Shown here one piece after another: positions 12,801-27,800 of a DNA stretch of 64,000 nucleotides. The DNA is from Stichopus chloronotus (Eukaryota; Echinodermata; Holothuroidea; Aspidochirotida; Stichopodidae). Location of the stretch: NCBI GenBank assembly GCA_021234535.1, contig SFZH01000008.1, positions 2,418,001 to 2,482,000 of the forward strand, written 5' to 3'. How positions within the stretch are numbered: position 1 is the first letter of the stretch; each line of letters begins with the position of its first letter. The position numbers were made by a program, and so were the translations under genes. The notes under the pieces are model-generated. The model saw nothing but the letters and a program-made list of their open reading frames with translations. It made no database searches and had not been told where the DNA came from.

Positions 12801-15800
12801 TAAATTGCACAGTTCCCGTGAACCTACTGTACTCTGAAGGCCGGCGCCCTTCCCAAAATTAATCCAATGTCCGTTGAAAACAAGAATCCTATAATAGAGA
12901 ACTTGAAATCTGTCACAAATCTCTACTAAGAGTCATGCAGTCAATCGTCATTTTTAGAAAATAAACCGTGTAATTTGAATCTACCAATCAGTTCCCTATG
13001 TCTCTGTTCCACCCCACCTCCTACCATCCATCCTATACTCTGAATTTTTGCAGGTATGACAGTTCGTGGAATTCCAGGTCAACCTAGTATCCTACTCGTT
13101 GGCCTAAACTATACCTACCTTGTGCCTGCCGTCTGGCTTGGTGGTCCCTTCTTTTCCGACTTTAAATTCCGGGTCTGTTTGAAAATAAAATGGACGAAGC
13201 TGAATAAGTTCTGATCAAAGCAATAAGACTAAATAAAGTCCACTTTACACATACACTTGTTCACAGGACCAAATATATGAAAGACTGAGTTGATGAGACA
13301 CCATGCAGACAAACCGCGTACAGTGAAGTCACGAAAGTTCAAATTTCCGCGCGCGAATCCGTAAACGAGAAATTTTAAGGTACGTAGTTACTGGGCCTAG
13401 ACGTTGAAGTCAAAATCATTACATGGAGTCAAAACGGTAAAACAAAGGGGGGAACGAACCGTTTGTTTTATTACTGAATGCCGTAGAAGTAAACTTGACG
13501 AAATGATGACAACAAAAGGTTTCTAAAAATATGGAAGACAAGCAGACAAAAAAAAAGAAAAAACGAAAAACGTTAACCTGTTTCAGATTACAGCGATGAA
13601 TGTAAATCCTCACGGGGGGAACAAGACCAACACGAGGAAGGATCTCTTCCAGATTACAATACGAAAGTAATTTTGAATCGAGCAAATGGCGATTAGAACA
13701 ACCTTATGGCTACAGTGAGTGGACTTAGACAACGACAAAGACCGTATGCTGTACAACTAATACAACCACTAATACGATACTGTTATGAACGCAAATAACA
13801 GGAAACACACAAATTAAAAGGGAAGAGAGATGGACATAACTTTACATGAACTTTTTCTCCACAAATCGACAGCATTTCCGTACGAAACTTCCGTCATCTT
13901 CTCAGCTTAATGGCATTAACAGGAAGTTACATCCTTTTTCTAGAGGCCTAGATGAACAAAGGTAAGTAATTCAGGAAACCAAATATCCTGGTTCATAAAT
14001 GTGTGACAGCAGCACACCCAGTATGGGGATAACGCCTCAGAACCCCTCCCCCTGGGAAAATAAATGCCACGTGACTTATGAATGGCGATTAACATCAAGG
14101 AAGGGACGAGGACACGAGTGACGTCAGAGGGATTGACCACTCAAGGAAATTGATGTTTCATAAAACAAAGATTTTTTGCAATAATTTGTCTCTGATAGCC
14201 TGCATGATATTTTTGTAACCTGAGAAGTATCCTTCAAATATGTAATATATTGAGTTAGAAACAAGATAGGCTATTGACAAGGAGTTTGCAATCCGTGAAG
14301 AGAAAAATTATTCTCTTTTGTTGAAGAACGAACCCCCCCCCCCCTTCACTTGTCAGTGAAATACGACGAAAGATAATACCGGATATCGTTCTGACTGACT
14401 GTGTTGCGCAAACTTGTGTTAACATATCTACTGCCAATGCCCCTCATTGATACATGCATAAAAACAGAGTATATATAACAGAGTATATTACTTTCAAAAA
14501 CATGGGCCCGAGCGAATGTTGCAACGCTGCTGTATAGGTGTAACTCTCCTCTGCTAACATCGATCTACGTAAAACGTCATGGCATCCACTTAAAGCAACT
14601 CCTATTCCGACGGGGCAGACATAACATGTTGTATCCTTAAAGTTCACTTGGACAGACGTTAACAAACTTAAAATGTTGTTTGCTCAAAGGTCATCAATGT
14701 TTACCTGAACACAGTGGGTACATATCGATGACATTTCACCAAACAGAATTAATGTGTCAAGCTAAAGAGAGACTAAAGGCAAATGCTCATGAATGTTCTG
14801 TGTGGGACGTCAGCATAAGTGAAATTCAAAAATTAATGGTTTTTCTGTCTACTGTGGCAATCTCTAACTGCATTCATTTGCCTTTTGTAGATCATTTCCC
14901 CCCACATATTTGTCATATTTCTTTTCTCTCTGTATCTCGCAACCAATTTAACGTTTAACGTCTGTTATCTAGATTCCCCTCATTGCATTCATTCCCTCAG
15001 TCCAAGACGACATAACACATTTACATAAAATTGCTTCAGACCAGCCTTACTTCTAAGATTCTTTTACTTTTTCTTCCAACAATGTAAAATATATACCTCA
15101 CGGTAAACTGAATGGGCATATACAACTGCTGCCGGATAACGTGGCGTTGAATCTTACCACAAATCACTAATAACAGCTTAAGCAGAACATAAAAAACAAG
15201 ATGATGGCCTAGCCTGGAAAATGGTTGATGACGGACTTTGAAAGCATGGATGCTATCGCGTAAAAAGAAAAGAATAGCCTATGTTTGAAATACCTTGGTT
15301 CCATTTTACGCATGGTCTGGTCACTAGCAGTTACACGAAGACAATGGAGTTGTCAAGTTACAGCAGTCTGAATTATGATTTAGATTTCATCAAGCTATCA
15401 TATTTCTGTTTCACTTTGTAAAGTCACAGCAGTCGTTTTTGTTTCTGTTTAATGTACACGTTTCGATACCTCGGGAAGGCTTTCATTCCTTTCTATTCCC
15501 AGCGTGTAAATGTGACGTGAATTTTTCAAGGGCTGAACCCGCGCGGCACACTCACACACAAACACCCCGGCATAGCGGTCCCGCATGATTTTACATGTGT
15601 TTACGTTATTGTTCTTTGGTAAATTTACAAGCACGCAAGAGGAAATCAAGCGTCAAATCCGTCCATTCTGTCCCTCAGTACCCACAAATCTATAGTGTAA
15701 ATAAAGATTTGGCTGTCACGAGCACCGAAGCATTTATTTTTAAAGTTTGTCTTAACTCACTGTACTTACTAAAGGTCTGGGTCACGGCAAGATTTTTTTT

Positions 15801-18800
15801 TTTTTTTTTTGTAGAATATTACTTTTTTTCGTAATTCATATCATTGGAGATGAATGCATCTTTTTCAGCATTCGCATCACACTTTTTCTGAATATTTCAT
15901 ATGAGGGGGCGCAATTTACAGACGACCAGAGAATTTTAACCACGATATTGGATTAACCAAGTGACGTCATGGCTGCCTCCCACATCATAGGCTGCTTTAC
16001 TTCTTACCCACTTCCATTTTTGCCGGTGTGCCATTTCATATTATTATGTTTCTTTGTCTGACGTTATAGGCCTAGATTAAAGCCTCGTGATACTTGATTA
16101 GTACACACAACCGAAGTGATAGCAGTATTAGCACCTTTCATGCATGGGGAATGAAAGATACCCCACAATCACACTTCTGCAATAATGCGAACGTGATGTC
16201 ATTGCGTCTCAGTTTGACATACTGCCATCACTAGCACTGCCCATACTTAAAAGGTGTGTTATCGATGCGCGCTAATGCGACTTTATAATTCAAGTTTAGC
16301 AATGGTAGGGAGAGACGCGCAGCGCCCTGGCGTCGATGAATCGAGAAGAACAAAGTTGGCGTATATCGATCCTTAACAGACGGAGTCCACGTGACTCATA
16401 TTATTTTCAAATCTAATTAGAAAATATAAAAGAAATTCCTCAACTCTAGCAGAATCTTCAATTGTTGTAAGTGCGAGCACAGAAATGGTGAAACAGTGGT
16501 GAAATGAAATCCACATTATAACATTGCTGAAGTATGTCAGGTTGAGAGGTAAGCGGGACAGATTTCAATCACCAAAATGTTGCTAAGTGTAGCAGCAAGT
16601 AGTAACATAGTAGGCAGATGTGAAGAAACGGGTTACTTAATTACGATTCAAGTAAAACACAGGTACGTCTTGCACTATATACATTGAGGAAACCCGGGTA
16701 AAGTGGATACACTGGACAAAGCGGATCAGCAGCTTTTCGTGGCACTGGAGACGTGGCGCACTTCGAAAATTATCTCTGTGCAAGTAATGCATGACAACCA
16801 TTCACCATGTGGTAGTATCAATCTGAACGGCAACATTGAACATAGCACAAACAGAACATATTCTCAAAATTGTGAACTTACGGGTTTTTTCTTGTAACTG
16901 GAAATGTGTGTTAAAGATACTTGTTTACACATTTTTGTTACATATCTATTCACATGTTTTTGATTGTTGTTGAGCTTCTTAGAAAGCTCTTGTATCAGTT
17001 GCTTTTTTAAGGACTCTATGTCACTTTCTCCACTGCTCGTGCAAACTTTTCGACATGTCCACTTAACCCACAGATGTCAGGGAAAAGTAGATACCTCTGT
17101 ATCTTTTTTTTTAAAATAGTCAATTATTCAGCCCTTGAGTTCAGCAAGGCTCCACATTTTATCTAAGTTGAAAGGTCCTCAGGCCCCCTCCCCATAAGTT
17201 CATGACGTCATTGATTTTCGTAATGATAGGTCAAAAATGAAGTCATGAAGTTTTGTGATTCATTTTACCCGGGTTTCCCCTACCCCACCAGGTACCTCTC
17301 TCCATCGAGAACGTGTGCGTGTAAGGGGGGGGGGGGGGATTCAATCTATTATACGTACTATATATGCTACACAATAACTTGAAACTACATAATATTGTCA
17401 TGTACTCGAAAAAGTAAAAGGCAGTTTAACCAATAACTTGAACTTTTTCGACCACGCACATATACAGTATGTACATGTAAAAGGCTAATAAAGGAAGAAA
17501 GGCTAATAAGCTACGTGGTCAAAGCACAACTGAAACACAAGTTTGAAACTTAAACAATAATAACCATTTTGGAAACTAATTGTGCAATATGACAGAATTA
17601 TAAATGAAGTTATCTTTGTGACACCAGATAGACAAACAGAATAAATTATTTTCTCTCTTTGAGTGGAACTAGTTGATGATTCTTGTCGCATCATAGTCCA
17701 TAAAACCATCATAACTTTTCCCACGCCCAGTTTACAATGATATACGAATGAAAAACAAATAAAGTAGAAACTAGTCAAGTTATGACGGTTTTTGGTTACA
17801 GGCCTTCCTTTAAACTACAAAATGCGAAAGTGCAGGACGAAAGTATGGTAGGAATAAAATTAGCACAAGACTGTTTTAACATGTCTGAATGTTAGCTCAG
17901 CAGAACATGATAGGTAGCCTATATGTTACTACGACAATCCACCTGAGAAAGCCAAGCACATTTTATTTAATTAATTGGGAAATCAGGGTTTATTTTCACA
18001 ATTTATTTCACTACAATTCCCCACCGATATCGTGCAATGAGTTATAACTAACAAATATGATCAAGATTATCTCAAAACATGTGGACAATTTCGAGAAACG
18101 AGTCAAATTCGCAAAAAAATCGGTGAAGAACTCCGAAAGTCTGTAACATCCATATTCATCGAATCAGATATGAATATTCAATATTATCGCCTTTTCAAGG
18201 TATGAGGAGGTGTAGCTGAAGAGTTTCATACCTAGCCCACGTGTGCTGTATGTATCATTAACTATCACTAAACTCTTGTTTACTTAGCATTGCGCAATGC
18301 ACGAACAGCATAGGAACCGTAAACATTTGGATACGTTTATTCATATAACGTCATCTTAGTCTTACGCTGTGATTGGTTAGAGATAGAGGAGGCTGTCTTG
18401 TCTTGTACATGAACGTTTATTTTTTGTACGGGACAAATATTAAGAGTTCTCATTCAACAGTAATTAACGCAATAATTACCGTTTCTTCTACCTTCAAAAA
18501 CAACTCCCCAAAGTCTCTATATTTCGGCGAACAAACAATTTAGAAAGAAAAATCAACTAGAGGTGAATTTTCTCAGTCAAACCCTGATTCCCCCTTTAAG
18601 GATCATTGTTGATCATATGGGATATGCGGTCCCCCCCCCCCCTTCCCGCGGTCAGACAATTATTTGTATTCATAGATGTTTAGTGGCAAAAGATGAAGGG
18701 AACATTAATCACCGAATTAAGGCAAAAACATTTGGGCTACTTTTTCCGCCATATTAAAGGTTTTTTGTATTTGGTAATGACATCACCAATTATGGTACAA

Positions 18801-21800
18801 TTATTTTATAAAATTCACAATTCAGCGCGGCTTATGCGAGTTTCTAATTACACTTCCTTTGAACTACAAAAAGTGAAAGCGATATGTGATTGTATGTAGT
18901 TCTTTGATTGTACTTTATAACAAAGACCGAATAGGTTTAAACAATGACCGTCAGGAATAATAGCCAAATTACACACATACACGAGGGAAAACATGTAACA
19001 CGGTACATGAGATGTTTACATACCTGAACCAGACAAAAAGGTTTACGGGAATGAAAAAAAGAGTAAAGTTCCTGAAATGAGCAGGATACATTTTATTAAC
19101 ACTATAAACGCTTGAAACAATACCCCGGATGCACAACGGTCTGATTTCAGTTAACTATGAACTTACTTTGAATATGCATCAACCCGGTATAAAGGAACTT
19201 AAAGCAATATAGTATGTTTTGTTTCTACAATTGTTCAAAATCAGCTTTAAGAGTTGTAATCACAGAGACAAAAACATGGACTTTAGTTTGTCGCTTTCGT
19301 TGTTTTGTTTTTTTCTTTTCTCAAAGGGACACCGATCTTTGTCAAAACAGACAGAGTACGTGCCAATTTAACATGGCTACGTAATGAAATGCAGGCACGG
19401 AAATCAACTACGTAAAACATCGAGAATTTCCAATAAGGTTTTTTTTAGCATTAGGCTAATTACAAAAAAAACAGCAACAATTAAACAAGAAACAATAAAT
19501 ATATATCATCGATCATATTGAGATAAATGTATATGAATGATATTTGTCGGAGAATAGACAAACTTGAGAATGCAAGCCAAGATTGTGTGTTTCTTTAAGA
19601 ACGAGCAGACTATGGGAAGTGGTATGCGCGTATCATGCAAACCGTTAAAAGTTTAAAAAAAAAAAAAACCAGCTCCTTTCACTTTCATATTTTTGTGTTT
19701 TATATAAAATTACGAGTGTATTTGATGCAATACGAGGGGGGATCAAGGGAGATTCAAAGTTACAAGACACTTGCTACACTGAACGTTCAAAATAAACGTT
19801 AGTGTTGCATGTTTATAATGAACGTTGATAACAAACGTTTTAAACGAACTTTAATACCGAACATCAATTATGAATGTTAATAACAAACGTTCATTAAGAA
19901 TGTGAATACCGGTAAAGACCGTTAATAAGGAACGCTAATGACGAACGTTACTAAAAGCTGGGCCACCCGGTGAAGTAAGCATTTTTTTATCTATCATGTC
20001 CTGCTGTCGGAGAATACAAACATACACTTTAAGAAGAATAGGCCATGATGAGTATTAATGGTGTATATAAAATTGGGAAGATGTGCTTTACCAAATGAGG
20101 AGCGGATTTCTCTCTTTTTACATTTCAAACAGTCATCATACGGAGTCGAGTTCATCCTAATCGTCATCATCATCATCAACATCAGTTCCATCATTATCAT
20201 CATCACAACTTCATCTACATCACCACCATCATCAATATCATCATCATCATCAATGTCAACATCATCATCATAATGATCATCGCCCTTATCAACATTATCG
20301 TCATCACTCACCATCATTATATTTCCTTACCACATTCATTAACGATGATTGGATCTAATCTCGTAATCATCTCCTTCTCTGCCCATCTCTCTGCCTCTCT
20401 CGCTGTCTCTCTCATGTTCATTAATGATGGTAATTGAGTTTAATATATCTCCCGATCACTAATTACTCGGACGATGATAAACCCTCGACATTGTAAGAGC
20501 TTGAACGTGATTTTTATGAGAATTAATACATTGAAAAGTTTCCATTACAAATAAAATGTCAATGCACCAAATCGATGACTTTTTCGATTCCAGGAAAGCA
20601 AAACCAAAAGCAAAAAAAAAAAATGTAAATATCGTATGGTTTATGTTTCACCAACTTACACATACTTTTCTGACATACTTCAAAGGTCAATAGCCTAATT
20701 GTTATGTTTTGATATTCGTGCAGTGTCGGTAAAATATGATCGTAAAATACTAAAATAATATATCGTATGGTGTTCCTGTTGTCTGCAATTATAACATCCG
20801 CATTGTCAGTAACTCAATCGCTTAAATACCCATTTAGCGCGATGATGTAACTTCATCTGAAGTGATTAGGGAATTTTACATATGCCTACATGTACACAAG
20901 GTAGATATAACGCATACGCTTTTGGAAAAAAGATACAAGTGTTCTTGTATGCATCAATAAAGGGTGTTAATGCTTTTCCGTCAATATTCTTATACATGTA
21001 TGTAGCCTATTCATGTGAGCATAAGTTACTTATAGTATTTCTAATGTCAAATCTTCACTAAATTTTTTTTTTCAAACTTAAAAACTGCGGACACATTGTT
21101 CTACAACAGAATCTTAATGGTAATTAAGCAATTTGTCACAGAGAGAGTTCTTTTTAATTCATTTTTAATAACTGGAGACAATGCCACAATTAAAATTCAT
21201 GGTCACTTCATGTATATAGGCAGTAAACGTCGCCAGGGAGACGATATAATTTGTATAGAAGCATTTGATCATTTTTCTCAAACAGCTATTCGATTTCAAA
21301 CTGATAGGGTATTGATTGAAACATGTCCACCATATAACTTATATTATGATGTTTGCAAAACACTTTAAACTTAAAGCAATGATAAATATTGTGTGTTACA
21401 CCTACGCAACGTATATGAACGGCTGTTATACACCGTGACATGCCGACACAAAATGGCGATCGATTTAGGTAAGCATTTCAGACTTCCCGTCCTGGCGTAT
21501 TGTAAGCTGCCGAGACGATAACGCATGCTTCCTTTATAGGAAAAAGGTCATATAGATTACGGGAAGTTGCATTTCCTTTACACAAATAAAAGCTAATTTC
21601 ACTTTCCTTAGAAGTTCTGTATTGCGGGGTCTAGTCGTTTGGTTTTGTGACATACCCGCAGCGTGTGGCTCTCGGACGTCCAAATACAGGGGAACGTGAA
21701 GCGGCAATAATGATAACAGGTACGGAGCTTTATATTTTACCGGCTGTAACCGCAAAATAATATCTCACCGACGGCAGACTGCTGTAACTTTGTTGGGGTT

Positions 21801-24800
21801 AACAGGATATGTGCCATTTTGATTAACGTCTTTGCCTCTCGTGGAAGTGAAAATTATTGATATGAGTACCTTGCACCTCACCAGATGGCACAAAGAAGAA
21901 AAACAAAGAGAGGAACACACTATAACGTAATCCCAAACAAGCACACACACACACTTGTTTCACTGTAAAGTGAATACCTTACATGACAATAAATTGTATA
22001 TACCCCATTGGACTGGTACATGATTCCTTAAGAGGACCCGAAGAAAGTCCTCGGTATATACACACTTGACGGTTGACTGATAATTATTTCATTTCCTCTT
22101 TAGAGAAGGAACGCAAATACACATATTCACACATACATGTTACGATTAAACTGACGATAAATAACACTGACAACAACTATACTTCAGTAACAACATCATA
22201 AACAAGATACGAATATTTTTTTTTCACTTGCCTCCTCTAATGAACGAAGACTGAGACGATTAAAGCAAAAACATACAAACAAACAAACATTGAGTGCATC
22301 CATTCACATGTTGCTGAAGCAACTAACCGTCGCAAAATCACGCTGACAAAAACCTTTTAAGGTGATACCAATGTTATCGATGAACACCCCAAAACCTCTC
22401 TGGGATATCGTAAAACAAATTACCATCTGTGAATGAATTATAGTTAATCTGGTAAATACTTCCAGCAAAATTGGTGTTATTAGCTCAACTTTCTCATGAT
22501 CTTATTAAGCACATATAAACACAGTCTGGTATTAATAGCGCTTGTTTCTTGGTCATTTTTTTTAACGCTACTGGTTCTCTCCTCACAAACTCTGAGTAGC
22601 TTTCTGGTAGAATTCCTTAATCTTATATTTATCATTAGGTAACATTTTCATGTTACTGTATCTATTTCGTCTTGATATGGTTCAAATAAAGTTTTTTAAA
22701 TGAATTCTATTTATTATTAGCACTCCCCTCACTTTTACCTTTTATCTCCTTTGACATTTCTCTGATTTGCCACCTTTACCTCTTACCATCATCTTACCGT
22801 CTACCCCCCCCCCCCCCCTTTATTTTACCGCCTCTCGCCTTTACAATTTCTCCAACCTGTCAGCCACCCGACTGCCGTCCACCCAAATAACCCTTGGAGG
22901 GAGGGTCATTTTGTACAACTGCATAGTCAAATACGCAAATTTTAATTAATGCATATTAAAATTTCACAATTGCCATCCGATCACAATGAATATCTACTGT
23001 ACAATCTCCATTCACCAAATGGTACGGTCAACAAAGGGGGTAGAAGATGTACCTACTGGGTGTTTTTGGAATATTCACAGTTGACACGGACAATGCACGT
23101 GTTTAATTTTCATTTATATGGCAAACACATTTTCAATTTGCACTTTACTCTCAAAAAAAGTTTTTAACGTTACATCCACCCCCGTTTTGTTCAGTTCCAT
23201 TAGAAACTTGAAAGGCTTATTGCAATTGGTTCTCATGCAATTTTGCTACTACTTCTGTGGACAAAACTCAGGTCCTTTAAACAAGCGTAAAGCATATTAC
23301 TGCTTCCTCCAGGGTCGAAGACCACCAGAGAAGATGTAGGTGCGAGAAACCTTTTGTATGATATAATAGTGATCTTACTCCACTGGGTCTACGTTATCAG
23401 AAGATCTGTAAGTCGAGTTACAGTGTAAATCAGCCAACGAAATCCTATTACAGTGTAGTTTACTCTTAAACGCGTGTAACTTTACCACCAAATAATCTGA
23501 AAAAGCACACGTTACACGTCAGATTGTGTATATCACTAACACAGTGGCGCAGCTACCGGTGGGGGGGGGAGGGTCGAGCTATGTGCCCAGACTACAAAAA
23601 AAAAAAAAAACGCAGGGCGGCTGTAAATTTTAAGTTGTCAATATAGACCTGTGAGTTTACCATTAAACAGTCTTCGATACTGAACGCGCTTATTGCACAA
23701 TTCAACTGCCATAATATGTACCTTAAGTCAAACATTTCAGAAATGTGTGTCGCAAAGCTTGAAATTTTAATTTAAATGGCCGAACTCCCATCTTTACAGG
23801 AAATCCCGGAGCTGAGAAATAAACTGTTGAAGTTTATTTACTTCATTTCAAAAGGCATATTGCGCAAAAACTTGTGATGTCATTCTTGTGCTCACTCAAT
23901 TTAACTTTTTTCTTTATTTTTGCTTCGGAAGCCATTGCAGCTTTTCCACGAAAAGTGATCACATTTCTTACTGTTATGGGATGACTTGACTAATATCAAG
24001 CCATCTCTGTACGACATGCTATGAAAAACGGAAAAACGCGAAAGCAGAAACTTTTCAAGGTTATATAAACATTTTAATGTCGAAAGGAAACGAATGCAGT
24101 TTATGTGATTTGTACGAAAGGGACATCACAAATTTTTGCACAATCTATTTTGAAATTTTTTTTTTTTTTTGAAATTTGAAATTGAGGGAATATATATCAA
24201 GCATTGTATATCTCAGCAATGAACAAATTATGAAGATGGAGTTAAAAGGATGTAATTCATTTTCAAACCAATATATTTTCTTGTAAACATAGTCTGCAGG
24301 TATACTTCAATTGTTACTTAAAAAGAATTATACTACGTTACAATAACGCAAATAGCTACCGGTACGCTACAGAGTATTGTGGTAATATTCCAAGGGACAT
24401 CGAAACTGTATCGAAGCGAAACTATACATTCGTTGGTGTCTCGAGGGAGGCGCGTGATTAAAGACACACAGATAATAAAAGAGGTTTAGTCTTCACTTTT
24501 ACATGAGATAAAGATGTTTACACCAGTAAGAACAAAACAATGACAAAGCATGTTTTTGTTGTGATTCGCCATACAGCCATTTCTCTCACAAACGAGCCAG
24601 TAAATGCAGACTGCACGATGAATACAAAATGACATTTCGAACTGAGAGACTGTACACAATCATAAACTACTGCATGGCTTTAGTAATAAGAAACAGGAAT
24701 TCAGGTTGTAAAAGTTTTGTCTCTCCTCAATTCAGAAAGGAGGAGGAGGGAAGGGGGGGTAGTTACAATATCTACAATGTTGTATCTACAATAAATCCCC

Positions 24801-27800
24801 AAATGATGAATTAGATATCGAATATTCTTTCAATTACTCGGCGAAATACTATATCGAAAATAAAAACAAAAATGTCAACGCAACACCAGAATGTCACGGT
24901 CATGAGAGCAGTGCAAATAAATGACTGCATTCTGGTCGCAAACAACTTCAATTCATGTTCTGAATGTTTCCCGATAAAGAGTAAATGAGACCGCCGGTAA
25001 CAATATGTGATGTGGGAGTCGCGATTTTTGGGCGCATCGACATTACATAACGACAACATCAATAAAATTCACAAGACTTTAACAAAAGCAAATAGGAATG
25101 AATCGATCCATTACACTTGAAAAGAAAATAGAAACGAAAACTTTGGAAAGGGGGTTCTGGCAATAGCCTGAGATATAGTCACACTCTCAAATTATCCAGA
25201 TTAAAGTTACAAATTTGTTGATGTTTCGAATCGGATTGAACTGTGAAGAGAGAGGTACTCTGAGCAGATGAGAGTGTGTGTGTGGGGGGTGGTAGGAATA
25301 AACGAAAGTAGACAATGTTTTGGAAGTATATCTGTACCATTCATTATTCGGAGCGACAAGTGACCAACAATTCAATCCACAACATTGCGACAAAACATAT
25401 AACTCTTCAGTCACCACTGAAGCCAATGATTGTCAAATAACGGAATTTGAAGGAGCTGGAGTCTGTGAGAGAAGACTTCTGCAATTTCTCCGTCTTTCCC
25501 TTTTTATGGTTGCTCTCTGCGACTGTTGACGCTCATTCAATTTCAACAAGGATCTGGTGGGGAACCTACATGAATACTGCACTTGAGTAAAACTTACCAC
25601 CGATTTACAGCTGTGACATTCGCAGAGCAACGGATGGGCCTTGAGTAGACCCCTCGCCATCAACGTCTTCAAACTCTTACCCCGGTGGCGGATGCTTCTC
25701 TTCCAATCTTTGGCTGACTCTCGACCACTGATGGACTGGAATTCGTTAGGTGTGAATAGGTGACCCTAAAAATAAAGATGACGACATGATATTGGAAGAA
25801 ATGAGGTTACATTACTACTTCGAAAGGAGAGAATGAAATGTCTACAGTTTGACACTGATGTGAAAACGTAAAAACATGCTACTAATTTAGAATTCTTCAG
25901 GAGAAGGGAGAAAGAAGGGAAAATGTGTGAACCCTTCGAGGCATGCTCGATTTGACTACCCAGTACTCTCCAAAGAGACACTGTGTGGATTCGCACTCCT
26001 CCCTTCCACAATCACCTGAACGTAATTTCATCCCGCAAAGATACAAGACTTATGAAAAGAAAGATTTTATATCTCTCTTTTCATCAACACGTACGAGAAA
26101 TATTTATCGAAGAAGTAAAATTCTAAATGCATGTAATATCATTTTCAGCTAATCTGTGAAGCAACTATAGAGGAAATGAGTGCTTAACCAAAGTTTTCCG
26201 ACATCCGTTTCAGGGCCAGCTCAATCCTCTGAAGAGTTGGGGTGGAGACAAATGTCTGAAAGGGCACAACGACAACCCTCTTACTGTCGGGGGATAAATG
26301 TCTGACAGGGCACTCTGAAAAAATCCTATGTATTTTTCAATGTAACATCAATTAGCGCACTTTTGTCAAAACAAACCTAGATATTTTTGAAGGGGTGAAT
26401 ACCCTTCAGTTTTTTATTGCCTAGCACTCTTTTCTATATAAATCCTATTCACATACCGTAAGTAACAAACAGACAACTGCAAGCGTAGTTTCAAACTTTT
26501 AAGACGAACAGCATCCGTATGTTTTTCTTTCACTTAATTGAGTTATTACATCATTAATGTGCCTCCAGATCCCTGCATGGTTATCAACCAGGTGTATTAG
26601 TGTCGTGGGGGAGGGGTACCAGTACACACCCCTCAGGAAGCCACCCGGAAAACCTCTTAGACAATTGAAAACGAAATCGTGTTATAAAATAATCAAATGT
26701 GGGCAGGAAGCATTTTTAGGGTAACTGTGGGAGAATTGTTCAATACGTAATAGAGTAGCATCAAGCATAATTTGGTTACACCCGCAGCACACTGCAAAAT
26801 GTGTATTTATTTTCAATTATCATTTCGTGGTCGGAGGGGTACCAGGAGATAGCATAGCAAATCAGTGGTACTAAAAATCCCAAAAGGTTAGTAATCACTG
26901 CCCACACACTCACATTGAATTCTATGCATTTTCCCTTTGACCCCTGGCAGAGTTTATCGACGAATAGGTGAGCTTTATTTGGTCCGCATTCAACTTCCAG
27001 TCGTTCCACCGTACTATCGTACTCAAAATAAGAGCTCAGATTCTCCGATGTATCCATGTCACTTTTCTAAAAAGGAGTATAAATACAATAAAACGCAAAC
27101 GATAAATATTTTCTAGACTATTAAAAATCCCTTCATCGCTGTTATTTTTCTTTGAATAAATAACTCCATTCTTAAACCATTTCAAACTTTTGTCATATAT
27201 ATGCAAAACTTGATTTGAGTCTCAACCGTTCCTCTTTCGGTGGTTGAATGAATTTTTTTCCTCCAAACTGCAGGTTTGCAAACATAAACATAATGTTTAC
27301 AGCATGATGAAACGTGTGTCAAAGTTATTCAGTGTAATAAATACTTGTAGCAATTGTGTCAATTTGCATCGCCGAATCAATTTGTGTACAAATTAAATAC
27401 ACTTGCAAACAGTTTTCGCAAACAGCTGTCGTTACCTAGTAAGACACTGTTTAAAAGAGATTTCACTTTACTCAGTGCGACTTTACTCAGTGCGATATAA
27501 ACGAATGGTTAGTATCATATTGTCAGTCATATGTAGGGCCACAAGGTCAAAGGTCAATGGAAGTATGTTTTTAACTTACATCTACGTTGTACCGTCCCGT
27601 GAACGAGGACATGCCGGGAGAATGGTCGCCGAAATCGTCATCTCGGTCTTTACCTACGTCACCGTTAACTACCACTGGTGACGTCACATCCCTGTCCCTC
27701 TCTTCACACATGGTCCTGTTATCCATGGGAGGGGGAGACCCGGACGCTTGTTTGGCCCGCTTGTCGAAAAGCACGCGGCACTGATTGGTCAGTGGGGGAG

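Larger units (their letters stand above)
13175..25597 (-). other. Large intron of the SAMD11-type gene (12.4 kb)
   Basis: Lies between the second SAND exon and the 13.1-kb exon, phase 0 on both sides. No convincing exon was found inside, but a small phase-0 exon could be missed. It holds a trinucleotide repeat (20.16-20.32 kb), the AACGTT array (19.78-19.95 kb), G/C runs, and single-frame stretches such as 21096-21368 without recognisable homology. Confidence 0.55.

Noticed and set aside
19994..20317. Asp/Met-rich and Ser/Ile-rich frames on both strands
   Set aside because: Produced by the CAT/ATC microsatellite.
21096..21368. 91-codon frame on the plus strand with fairly normal composition
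   Set aside because: I recognise no family and it lies antisense within an intron; could be a remnant, but it cannot be supported.
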